Below the pieces are notes generated by a model, which was not told where the DNA came from, did no database searches, and worked only from the letters and a program-made list of their open reading frames with translations. A stretch of DNA of 64,000 nt from the NCBI GenBank assembly GCA_964583825.1, contig CAZOXM010000006.1, positions 15,302 through 79,301 of the forward strand, read 5' to 3'. This stretch comes from GCA-1730015 sp964583825. GTDB taxonomy: Bacteria > Pseudomonadota > Gammaproteobacteria > Granulosicoccales > Granulosicoccaceae. Within the stretch, counting starts at the first letter, position 1, and each line of letters starts with the position of its first letter. The position numbers and the translations under genes are program-made. Of the stretch, positions 1-8,363 are shown piece after piece.

Positions 1-548
1 AACAGGCAGGTGTGGTGTGGAAATACTTCTGCAGTGACGACCCCACGGCGCTGGTCGCCTTTGCAAAGCGTACCGACTGTCTGTTCCCGTTTCTGCGACA
101 GGCGCTATTCAGACATTTTCAGGAATACCCCTGGATCGAAGACGGGCTGACCAGAACTGAACGCCAGTTGATGACGCTGCTGCAGGAAGCGCGCTCGACT
201 CCTGCCCGCTTGTTTGGCGACAACATGCACCATGAGCACTCGCTATTTATCGGTGACTGGTGCACCTTCCGCATTCTCGATCAGCTTGCCCGGTGCCCTA
301 CGCCGTTAATCACGGCAACGCAGCAACCTTACCTGGCCTGGGCAGACAACTACCAAAGTGCCGACACCTACCGCCGCCAGTCACTGGACCTGACCGCAAC
401 CGGTCGTGCTGTACTGGATTTGTCGCAGCATGCGACTGCCATACTGGGTCGGGACTGCTGGCTGGGTGGCGTTCGTATTAGATTCGACGCTCCACACTGG
501 CAATGGGATAATCGCTCAAAGCTATTAACCAAAGCCGGGGCGCATTGA
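1..548 (+). CDS. DUF1835 domain-containing protein, C-terminal part (5' truncated by window edge)
   Basis: The frame is open to the left edge, so the first GTG (position 12) is probably internal and the true start lies outside. The visible 178+ residues match the C-terminal half of DUF1835/DUF3658-type proteins: a helical stretch with RTERQLM, a winged-helix-like middle, and the terminal pattern LGRDCWLGGVRI followed by a W-x-WD ending, which is characteristic of the family. The biochemical role of the family is not established. It is followed after 29 bp by an FMN split-barrel protein on the same strand, so the two may be co-transcribed. Family assignment is from recalled motif patterns. Confidence 0.7.
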   Translation, partial: QAGVVWKYFCSDDPTALVAFAKRTDCLFPFLRQALFRHFQEYPWIEDGLTRTERQLMTLLQEARSTPARLFGDNMHHEHSLFIGDWCTFRILDQLARCPTPLITATQQPYLAWADNYQSADTYRRQSLDLTATGRAVLDLSQHATAILGRDCWLGGVRIRFDAPHWQWDNRSKLLTKAGAH

Positions 549-577
549 CTACCGGCTTTTAATCACAAAGAGTACGC

Positions 578-1159
578 ATGACGACGCTCGAATCGCTCGA
601 CACCGAGGCCTGGGAACAGCTTGCACAAAGCGCTGACAATCGAGCCGGCCCGCTGCGCACCCTCACCCTGAGCACGACTGACGCGAACAATCACCCACAG
701 TCGCGACTACTGATACTGAGGGTTGCCGACAGGGTGCAGCGCTCGCTGTGGTTCCACACCGATCTACGCAGCTGCAAGTGGCAGGAGCTGCGCGCCAACC
801 CCAGGGTCAGTGTGCTCGGTTACGACCCGGAGCAGCAATTGCAACTGAGGTTTTCGGGCAGCGCTACACTGCACCCGCCAAAGACTGAACTGACGACCAA
901 AGCCTGGTCCGGTCTGCCGGAATGGACCCGGCAAACGTATTGCGGCCCGCCTCCCGGAGAGACGATCAGCAACACAGCAACAGAGACTGCAGGTGACCGC
1001 ATGACAGACACGGGAGTGGGTTATGACGTTTTCTGCGTCGTCGTGATCCGCGTAAGCTCGATGGACTGGTTTCGCCACGAGCGCGAGAATATACGGCGGC
1101 GACAGTTCGACTACGATCAGGCGGGAAGACTGTCTAAAGCGATTGAAGTCGCGCCCTAG
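578..1159 (+). CDS. Pyridoxamine 5'-phosphate oxidase-family FMN-binding protein
   Basis: A 193-residue protein with the FMN-binding split-barrel pattern: GPLRTLTLSTTD near residue 25, then PQSRLLILR, a W-F-HTDLRSCKW segment that would contact FMN phosphate, NPRVSVLGYDP, and a later PPPGE loop. This is the layout of PNPOx-like proteins of the Alr4036 type rather than of true PdxH, which is longer and ends in a conserved R-L-x-P tail. The substrate is unknown. The ATG lies 29 bp after the upstream stop on the same strand. Confidence 0.8.
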   Translation: MTTLESLDTEAWEQLAQSADNRAGPLRTLTLSTTDANNHPQSRLLILRVADRVQRSLWFHTDLRSCKWQELRANPRVSVLGYDPEQQLQLRFSGSATLHPPKTELTTKAWSGLPEWTRQTYCGPPPGETISNTATETAGDRMTDTGVGYDVFCVVVIRVSSMDWFRHERENIRRRQFDYDQAGRLSKAIEVAP

Positions 1160-1258
1160 GAACAACTATGCTTCTCAAATAAAAACCTATTCACACACCA
1201 CCGGACACGCTCTCGCTACGCGGACTTCTGCCGCGCAGACTCCTGCCGGGGCGTGCGA

Positions 1259-2512
1259 CTACCCGGCAATTTCATAGATCACCGAGAGGAACCTCGATAC
1301 CTCTTCAAGTGAATTGTAGTGACACATGGAGACGCGAACACAACTGTCGCGGCCCAGTGGATCAAGAATATTGCCGGAGTAATGGTCTGCCTTGCGTACG
1401 TGGGTACGTATGCCGGCATCATTCAGTCGTGCGACCACTTCTGCGGCCGGCACACCTTCGACCGTCAGGGAAACCAACCCCTCCCGTGCCGGATTGTCGA
1501 GTCCGCCGATGACCTCCACCTTTTCCATTGCACTCAGCCCCGGCTGGTTGCCGGTACCATGGATCATCGCCTCAGTCAGTGCTTTTTCCTGCGCATGAAT
1601 GGCTTTACCGGCAGCGACAAAACGAGCGCGGCGATCCGGTGCATCACTGACCTGCCCGCCCAACCAGTCAAAATAGTCCACCACATCACTCATGGTGGCG
1701 TAACTGCCGGTATCGCGCGTGCCGAGTTCCCAGTTGTCTTGTGGTCCGCCGATCAGGCTGTCGTGCGGGAGAGCAGCCAGCCGATCAGAGATCCACGCTA
1801 TTCCATAGCCGTGCCGCGAGAATACCTTGTAGGGAGAAATGACGTAGCCGTCGATCTGATAACTCTTCAGGTCTATCTGCCCGTGTGCGGCATGTTGTAT
1901 TCCATCGACGATCACAAAACAGTTCGGCGCAGTGGCTCTGATCGCTTCGACACAGGCGGCAAGGTCGACCCCCATACCCGTGACTGGCGAGGTGTGAATG
2001 ACCGTCGCCACGGTTGTATCTTCGGTGACAGCAGCCGCATAATCATCTGCCGTCACACACCCGGTATGGTCATTGTGTTTAATCAGTACATGCTGTTTAC
2101 CGGCAATGCCCGCCCAGCGATGGCAGGCTGAACGAGTGGCCGGGTGTTCCAGCGTGGAGCCGAGCACTTTGCCCGCGGGCGCACCCAGGCACGCATTCAT
2201 AATCAGCCTGAACAGTAGCTCAGTGCCACTTTCTCCGGCGAAAAACTGACCGCCAGGTGCATTCATGAAATCACGCATGTCGGCTTTGGCTTTGTTAATC
2301 ACGCGCACGAGTTCATGACTGGCCGGATTGTCCCGCCCCTGATTATCCGGGATAGCGGCATAACGCCCGGAGGTTGCCGTGACTGCCTTCAACGTCAGCG
2401 CCCCGCCGGCGTTTTCAAAAAATATACGCTTGCCCTGCTGTGGACAGTGATCGATTTGTTCAAAGCGATCTCGTACTTGATCTAACAGTTGCTGGTTGAG
2501 TGACATGTTCAA
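1259..2512 (-). CDS. Class V aminotransferase / cysteine desulfurase-like protein
   Basis: A 417-residue fold-type I PLP enzyme. The N-terminal region has FFENAGGALTLKAV, followed by a phosphate-binding GESGTELLFRL segment. The PLP aspartate and histidine lie in VDGIQHAAHGQID, and the Schiff-base lysine in SPYKVFSRHG is about residue 229. The C-terminal small domain has IRTHVRKADHYSG and ends CVRVSMCHYNSLEEVSRFL. This is the pattern of the cysteine desulfurase-like subfamily of class V aminotransferases. No scaffold or sulfur-carrier gene is adjacent, so a role in Fe-S assembly is not supported and the substrate stays open. ATGs at residues 1 and 3 are both possible starts. Confidence 0.85.
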   Translation of the reverse strand: MNMSLNQQLLDQVRDRFEQIDHCPQQGKRIFFENAGGALTLKAVTATSGRYAAIPDNQGRDNPASHELVRVINKAKADMRDFMNAPGGQFFAGESGTELLFRLIMNACLGAPAGKVLGSTLEHPATRSACHRWAGIAGKQHVLIKHNDHTGCVTADDYAAAVTEDTTVATVIHTSPVTGMGVDLAACVEAIRATAPNCFVIVDGIQHAAHGQIDLKSYQIDGYVISPYKVFSRHGYGIAWISDRLAALPHDSLIGGPQDNWELGTRDTGSYATMSDVVDYFDWLGGQVSDAPDRRARFVAAGKAIHAQEKALTEAMIHGTGNQPGLSAMEKVEVIGGLDNPAREGLVSLTVEGVPAAEVVARLNDAGIRTHVRKADHYSGNILDPLGRDSCVRVSMCHYNSLEEVSRFLSVIYEIAG

Positions 2513-2830
2513 TAGGTTCAGGCCGAAACGGTGCCGCTAGTTTGCCAGACCCCACAGAAATTGCCATGCACATGTTCCCATGTGCGACAGCTCAGGAATC
2601 AATGCATCAGTTCACCGTGCGTAAGCTTGAGATCTGTGGATAGCAATTGGTTCATGTGGGGTGGATAAGCGAACACGCCTGCCGATCAGCTGGTTTCGAC
2701 TTTTTGCAACATGTGCGGCAAACGTCCTGCGCGTCACCGAAATATGACCATTCAAATTGCGAATTGGTGCGTCGCGCAGGCAAAGGAGGTTTTCGACACA
2801 ACGATACGCGCCTGTTCAGCGTTCGGTCCA
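2513..2830. other. Intergenic stretch without a recognised gene
   Basis: About 320 bp between the start of the aminotransferase gene and the end of the DUF2306 gene, both on the minus strand. It should carry the aminotransferase promoter at its left side. Short open frames on the plus strand lack a convincing ribosome-binding site and resemble nothing known. I see no hairpin with a T-tract and no clear repeat. Confidence 0.5.
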
Positions 2831-3229
2831 CTAGCCTCCAAATACGACAGCATGCATGACTCTGCCGGGCAGGAGCGTAAGTGCACCAGTCAGCAGCATC
2901 CCGAAAAAATACAGAGCAAGCATGGTTCGACGGTGGCCATCAACATCGCCGCGCCGAACGCGGAGAATCCCCTCTGCGAGACTGTATAACACCAGCAGGG
3001 ACAACAGGTGAATGGCACTGAAGGGCCCAAACATTCTTATTTCGTGAATGGCAAAGCTGGTGCAGGCGACCATGACCATCAATACGACCCAGGCCCAGCC
3101 AACGTATATGTGCCGCGGAGTCCCCTTCGGTAACAAAAGCTGCAATAAACCAATCAGCACTGCTGCGAGCGCTACCACGGCGTGTGTGTAAACAACTGAA
3201 CCTGTATCTATCAGCGGATCGATTGTCAT
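2831..3229 (-). CDS. DUF2306-family integral membrane protein
   Basis: A 132-residue protein with four predicted membrane helices: around residues 13-33 (HAVVALAAVLIGLLQLLL), 42-60, 68-88 (GPFSAIHLLSLLVLYSL) and 103-125. The GPFSxIHLLS pattern before the third helix, a histidine-rich GDVDGHRRTM loop and the RHIYVGWAWV segment are typical of DUF2306 (YozB-like) proteins, whose function is unknown. It is a single gene divergent from the ABC exporter operon beginning at 3505, with about 275 bp between them that presumably hold both promoters. Confidence 0.75.
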   Translation of the reverse strand: MTIDPLIDTGSVVYTHAVVALAAVLIGLLQLLLPKGTPRHIYVGWAWVVLMVMVACTSFAIHEIRMFGPFSAIHLLSLLVLYSLAEGILRVRRGDVDGHRRTMLALYFFGMLLTGALTLLPGRVMHAVVFGG

Positions 3230-3504
3230 CCCTGTTCGCTCCGACCTGGTACGCTTTGAATATATCCCGTTAGCAGTGATTTGTCTTGCCTGTCACTATT
3301 GTACGCCGGCCCACCTGTATTCACGGCCGCGATCGCCGCCGGCACTGTGCGGGTATTCCTCACTTTATTTTGGCCGGATCTCCAAGCCTTCGTAATATCT
3401 ACAAACGTTCGTAATATTGCCACCCTGCACTATTTGTTGGCGTGCGAGTCTATTATTCTTCATCAATTGCTGTCACAGGCACGAACTTTTCAGGCACCCG
3501 CCCG

Positions 3505-4467
3505 ATGAACCAGACCTACACTGACTTTAACTCTCCGAAATTACACACCACCGCCACCGATGTACCAGTGATTCGTTTTGACAACGTGGCCAAGTCCTAC
3601 GGCAAACTGCAGGTGCTGGAGTCGCTCAGCCTGCATGTCGAGCGCGGGGAGGTTTACGGTTTTCTCGGAAGAAACGGAGCCGGGAAATCGACTGCAATCC
3701 GCATGATGCTTGGCATTACCAGCCTGTCCAGCGGACGCATCGAGCTGTTCGGCCATTCAGTAACACGGCAACTGGTGAGCACTCGCCAGCGAATCGGCTA
3801 TGTGGCTCAGGAACAACATTTTTATCCGTGGATGACGCCACACCAGCTGGCAAAATTTGTACGTGGACTCTATCCGCGCTGGCAGCAACGCCACTTCGAG
3901 CAATTACTGGAGGTGTTTGAACTGCCACCGAAACGGAAAATCGGCAATTTCTCCGGCGGCATGAAAGCCAAGCTGGCATTGTGCGTCGCGGTTGCGACCA
4001 ACCCGGAGTGCCTGATTCTGGATGAGCCCACCGCCGGGATGGACCCGGTCGCCAGGCGCGAGTTTCTGGATCTGGTGAGCTATGAAGCCCGACGATCGGA
4101 TACCACGGTCTTTTTCTCAACCCATGTGATCGACGACATCGAATCCATTGCCGATCGCATTGCAATTATTGAAGCGGGCCGAACCGTCTACCAGGGGGGA
4201 TTCAGCGCGCTGTCCAATCACATCGCTATGTACTCGATTGACGAATACAGTTACTCACGAGGTGATCTGCCCGGGGACTTTATCCACAACGGATGCTGGC
4301 TGTTACAACGCGGTCGCCGTAAAGGCAGGGTTGAGATGGTATTTGAATTCGCCCGTGGCGCTCCCACCGCTCCAGCACTCGCACCGGGTTGGCGACAGGA
4401 CCCGATGACCCTTGAGGATGTTTTCGTCGCAGTGGTGGCAAAATCCAGCCCGGACGCCCCTGCGTGA
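3505..4467 (+). CDS. ABC-2 type exporter, ATP-binding protein
   Basis: A 320-residue ATPase. Walker A is GRNGAGKST, the Q-loop lies in YVAQEQHFYPWM, the signature is FSGGMKAK, Walker B is CLILDEPTAGMDP, and the H-loop is in FFSTHVIDD. This matches the CcmA/NatA/YhaQ-like ATPases of ABC-2 exporters. I chose the ATG at 3505 because the frame upstream gives a non-conserved, Ser/Thr-rich extension. It heads an operon with two membrane proteins (4552-8339), so the exporter is most likely one ATPase dimer with a heterodimer of the two permeases. The substrate is unknown. Confidence 0.9.
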   Translation: MNQTYTDFNSPKLHTTATDVPVIRFDNVAKSYGKLQVLESLSLHVERGEVYGFLGRNGAGKSTAIRMMLGITSLSSGRIELFGHSVTRQLVSTRQRIGYVAQEQHFYPWMTPHQLAKFVRGLYPRWQQRHFEQLLEVFELPPKRKIGNFSGGMKAKLALCVAVATNPECLILDEPTAGMDPVARREFLDLVSYEARRSDTTVFFSTHVIDDIESIADRIAIIEAGRTVYQGGFSALSNHIAMYSIDEYSYSRGDLPGDFIHNGCWLLQRGRRKGRVEMVFEFARGAPTAPALAPGWRQDPMTLEDVFVAVVAKSSPDAPA

Positions 4468-4551
4468 CCGATTACTTCAGCCGCTGTGGTAGATGCGGAC
4501 GCATGATCTCAATAGCAGCATCGCTTGTCTGCAACACTAAGGATTAACCCG

Positions 4552-6462
4552 TTGGGTGCGCTCACTGTTTTATTAAAAGATCTGCGGGAACACAGCCTGG
4601 CGTTTCTGTGCCTCGCCGGTGGTCTGATCGCCGTGATTTTACTGTCACTGGCACAGCAGCGCGCAGGTGAATTTACGCTGAGCAGCTTTGAGGTCGTCCG
4701 GTTTGCACTGATCACAGTCATACCACTTATCGTATTAATCACGGGCAACCGTCTTATCGTCAGAGAATACACCGGTGGCACACGCAAGTTCGTCGAGAGC
4801 CTACCGCTGCGACCGTTTGTGCCTTTACTGGTTAAATATCTGCTCGGACTCGTTTATCTGGTACTACTGGGAGCCGTGCTCATAGTTATTGCCGCCGCAC
4901 TGGCCGGGCCAACCGAATTTGTCGATCAGTCCTATCTGCTCCTGTTACTGCTGAAAACAGCGACTGTCATCTGCCTGTACTGGAGTATCGCGTTTTTTAT
5001 CAGCTTTACCGGCAAGCTCAGATTGGTTCTTTATCTGGTACTGGGGCTGGCGGCGCTGTACCTCATTAATCTGCCTTCGTTTGACGAAACGCGATTTGCA
5101 CCAATGGCATTGATGGACCGACAGCTGTTTGTCTTCGAACGCGAAGTCATCCCCTGGGGCGATATCGGTGGCACACTGATACTATCGATCATCTTTGTCG
5201 CCGCTTCCTTCGCGCTGGCACTGATCAACGAAGGCTCAGTTGCCGAACAGCTGGGGAAACCGCTCAGTCGCAGAGACATTGCCGCGATCACCGTACTCGG
5301 GTTCGGCGTAATCGGCTTATATACCAACCTGCAGCGCACCGAGGATTCTGTTCTGCAGGACTTCAGTGGCAACTCGGTATTGCGCTCACAGTCACCGGAC
5401 ATTGAGATCGCCTATCTCTCCGATGCCTACCAGCGTCAGGCACAAATAGCACTCGATAACCTAAGCGACATGCTCACGCTGTTTCAAAACGATACCGGCC
5501 TGCCGCCGCTGCCGCCTCTGCAAGTTGCACTGAACACAGACCTGGAAAGATTCGACGTTTATCCGGAATACACGGATGGTGTTCTGGTCACCGCCAATTT
5601 TTCCGATTACAACCACTACGAACACACCATGATGAGCACGATTGCGCTGCATCATATGCTGCTGATGATGTCCAATGGTCGGTGGGACTATGAGCCGATG
5701 CACTGGCTGCTGGACGGGCTCTCAAGGTGGTGGGCCGAGGGAGGTGCAGAGGCTGGCCTCAGTGTGAATAACCCCGAGCATTTTGCAAAGGCTATCATCG
5801 CCACCCAACGCTTCAGCGAGGGTCTTCATCCGTTATTGCCCTGGCAGCGACTGATGGACGTATACGGTTTCGAGGCAGCCGGCGCACTTGCGTACACCGC
5901 CTTGCTGTACCTCGCCGAAAGCAAAGGCAGCCAGACAGTGATCGATCTTGCCGTGCATTATATTAACAATCGACCTGGCTCATCCTCGATTGAATCTATC
6001 GAACGATTTCTGAACCCCGACACGGAAAGATTCGAACAGGTGACCGGCCTTTCCTTTGATGCTTTTGTTAAAGACTGGCTTGTCTGGCTTGCAGAAAAAG
6101 AAACCCTGCCGGCGATACGCGACCTCGTCGATGCTGTACCGAGAGTCGACGGTAATGTACAGAGTGTCGTGGACAAAAGCGGTGTCTACTGGCTGGAAGC
6201 AAGCTACACGGCACGGGCAGACTACCGGGAAACCTTTTCCGGACACTGTGTATTGCGACATCAGCGCACATCGGCGTTCGACATTGAAACAGAGATTTAT
6301 GATCGGGACAGGGATCGATCCGACTGTCCAACCGATGGAATCGCACATCGGGTACAGTCACCCTACGCATCGGGCGATCGCGCCTATGTGGTGCTTGAAT
6401 TTGAAAGCGATTACTTCAACCGTCCTATTCCGCTGTGGACAGGCAGGGTGCATATCAAATGA
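4552..6462 (+). CDS. ABC-2 permease fused to a degenerate peptidase-like domain
   Basis: About 636 residues. The N-terminal half has six or so membrane segments up to residue ~260 and the C-terminal ~370 residues look extracytoplasmic. A TTG at 4552 preceded by TAAGGA with 8-nt spacing is the best start; a TTG at 4525 in the same frame has no ribosome-binding site. In the C-terminal domain, HHMLL at residues 367-371 sits exactly where the downstream paralogue has HETAH, and Asp388 in LLDGLSRWW sits near the paralogue's EGMAQY glutamate. The domain therefore resembles a gluzincin peptidase that has lost its catalytic residues. It overlaps the next gene by 4 bp (ATGA), so translation is probably coupled. 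Confidence 0.75.
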   Translation: MGALTVLLKDLREHSLAFLCLAGGLIAVILLSLAQQRAGEFTLSSFEVVRFALITVIPLIVLITGNRLIVREYTGGTRKFVESLPLRPFVPLLVKYLLGLVYLVLLGAVLIVIAAALAGPTEFVDQSYLLLLLLKTATVICLYWSIAFFISFTGKLRLVLYLVLGLAALYLINLPSFDETRFAPMALMDRQLFVFEREVIPWGDIGGTLILSIIFVAASFALALINEGSVAEQLGKPLSRRDIAAITVLGFGVIGLYTNLQRTEDSVLQDFSGNSVLRSQSPDIEIAYLSDAYQRQAQIALDNLSDMLTLFQNDTGLPPLPPLQVALNTDLERFDVYPEYTDGVLVTANFSDYNHYEHTMMSTIALHHMLLMMSNGRWDYEPMHWLLDGLSRWWAEGGAEAGLSVNNPEHFAKAIIATQRFSEGLHPLLPWQRLMDVYGFEAAGALAYTALLYLAESKGSQTVIDLAVHYINNRPGSSSIESIERFLNPDTERFEQVTGLSFDAFVKDWLVWLAEKETLPAIRDLVDAVPRVDGNVQSVVDKSGVYWLEASYTARADYRETFSGHCVLRHQRTSAFDIETEIYDRDRDRSDCPTDGIAHRVQSPYASGDRAYVVLEFESDYFNRPIPLWTGRVHIK

Positions 6463-8339
6463 TTCGATTGATCACCTGCCAGTTAAAACAGCTGCTGCCA
6501 TTTGTGCTGCTGTGGGTGGCGCTGGCCGCGATGTTCTACGGTATAGAATTTGGAACAAAGCGGATCGACGAGTTGAGTTATCTCGACTGGTGCGCCGACT
6601 ATTGTGATGTGGGGTCGGATTTCGACCTCGTGTTATTCACTATTATCCTCTACATGCTGGCGGCCTATAGTCTTTTTCCTCGTGAGTTTGATGAAGGCAC
6701 AATAGATTTCATCAGAAGCCTGCCGCTCACCAATGCCCAAATATTTTTCTCCAAAGTCATCGCAGCGTGGTTGTTGATCAGTCTGCTGGTCATCGCGGAA
6801 ACCGCCCTGCACGCCGCCTTCCTGTCGTTTAACACCCAGTCAATTACCGGTACCAAGTACTGGGCAAACGACGCGATGATGATGATCAGAGACATTTTGT
6901 TTGCACTGGTCGTTGTCTCGCACGGCGTTTTTATCTCCTGGTTCCGAACCGTCGGACTGATACTCTACTGCGGCTACCTGATCGGGCTGATCTGGCTCGA
7001 ACAGGCTTCGGGGGCATCCGGGGCGTTTAGTATATTTAGATTTTTCAATAACGAATACGATGGCTCGCAACTGCTGATTGACTGGCCAGTCATTACTGCA
7101 CAAGTCGCGTTCGCCGTTCTACTGTTATTCATCAGCTATGTGCTGTGGTCCAGAAAGGAATCCAAACCGGCTGCAACAAGCAGCAACCGGTTTGCCAGAT
7201 ACCTGCCGGCACTGGCATCAGTGGCTGCATTTCTGGTACTGACCGCAACACTCGGCGGCATGATGCTGACCGCATTGAATGACAACCAGCGGGATAACAT
7301 ACTGCAACTCAGCACAGACAAATACCGCTTTGCCTATCGACGCTCGGATGAAGGCCGGATGCTGGAACTGGCGCAGTATGCAGATGCCGACTACCGGCGA
7401 TTGTCTGAACTGCTCGGTCTTTCCGATCCCCCCGATGTGCACGCAGACATGACCTCGCAGAGCACCCATGCCCTGGGCGTTGCCAGCTACAATAAAATCC
7501 GCATGGTTTTATCCGCAGGTGAATCGGTGAATCCGGTTTACCGACGCGTACTAAGCCATGAAACCGCACACGTACTGCAGACAATAATCTCCAACCGTCT
7601 CCTGGGCTTTGCGGGCAACAGCGTTGGCTTTTTTATCGAAGGCATGGCGCAATACACCTCGTTTGCTCTGGTGCCGGACCCACCGACACAAACCACAAAC
7701 TGGGCTATTTCATCGGTATCGTGGGAGCGCAACGATATTACCTTCTCGGCCCTTGCAAACCGCGCGGCCTTTGAAGCGGTCTATGATCCTGAGTTGCTGT
7801 ATGGGATTGGAGACATTTGGGTAGCCGCCATGGTGGATCAGTGCGGTGAGCAATCACTGGGGGATTTCCTGCGTTCCGTCGGTAAAAGGGGCGCACCAAG
7901 ATCACTCACCGGTGCGACCTTCTGGCGGCATCACCTCAATCAATTCAACTGCAGCCTGGATGATGTTAATCATCGATGGCGCGGAATCATGCAGGAGATT
8001 ATCGACGACGGGCACGGTGGCGCTTTCCCGGTCTACAAAAATGTTGCACTCAACGTGCGGGACGAAGTGCTCGTGGTGAGTGCACGCGCAGAACATGCAG
8101 ACGGCGCTCCGCGACCAGTGCGCTACCTTATCCGGGTGGCCAACGAAACCAAAGTTGCCAATACAGTCAGTGCCATCCGACCGGGCAAGTACACGGACCA
8201 CGATGGTTACACCGACGTTGAGTTTTCAGTGCCGCTGCAGGCGCTGGAGGGCCGACGGTTCAGCTTTCAGATCGGCTTCGTTCCGTTTCCGGATTCGCGC
8301 TACTACTTCGAAAAATGGCGCAGCGGAGCGGTGCCATAG
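6459..8339 (+). CDS. ABC-2 permease fused to a gluzincin-like zinc peptidase domain
   Basis: 626 residues from the ATG at 6459, which overlaps the previous stop as ATGA. The N-terminal ~240 residues carry about six membrane helices. A further segment (PALASVAAFLVLTATLGGMML) leads into an extracytoplasmic domain. That domain has HETAH at residues 367-371, and EGMAQY with Glu394 as the probable third zinc ligand, the arrangement of gluzincins (M1/MA clan) with a slightly longer spacing than the usual 18. FRSLPLTNAQIFFSKV, early in the chain, is the cytoplasmic coupling segment common in ABC-2 permeases. Peptidase activity is inferred from the motif only. Permeases fused to M1-type peptidases are known in other phyla, but I do not recognise this exact pairing. 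Confidence 0.75.
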   Translation: MIRLITCQLKQLLPFVLLWVALAAMFYGIEFGTKRIDELSYLDWCADYCDVGSDFDLVLFTIILYMLAAYSLFPREFDEGTIDFIRSLPLTNAQIFFSKVIAAWLLISLLVIAETALHAAFLSFNTQSITGTKYWANDAMMMIRDILFALVVVSHGVFISWFRTVGLILYCGYLIGLIWLEQASGASGAFSIFRFFNNEYDGSQLLIDWPVITAQVAFAVLLLFISYVLWSRKESKPAATSSNRFARYLPALASVAAFLVLTATLGGMMLTALNDNQRDNILQLSTDKYRFAYRRSDEGRMLELAQYADADYRRLSELLGLSDPPDVHADMTSQSTHALGVASYNKIRMVLSAGESVNPVYRRVLSHETAHVLQTIISNRLLGFAGNSVGFFIEGMAQYTSFALVPDPPTQTTNWAISSVSWERNDITFSALANRAAFEAVYDPELLYGIGDIWVAAMVDQCGEQSLGDFLRSVGKRGAPRSLTGATFWRHHLNQFNCSLDDVNHRWRGIMQEIIDDGHGGAFPVYKNVALNVRDEVLVVSARAEHADGAPRPVRYLIRVANETKVANTVSAIRPGKYTDHDGYTDVEFSVPLQALEGRRFSFQIGFVPFPDSRYYFEKWRSGAVP

Positions 8340-8363
8340 CAGGCGTTCCGGGCGCGGCAAATG

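Noticed and set aside
1319..2131. A 270-residue open frame antisense to the aminotransferase
   Set aside because: It lies wholly inside a well-supported gene, with no recognisable motifs.
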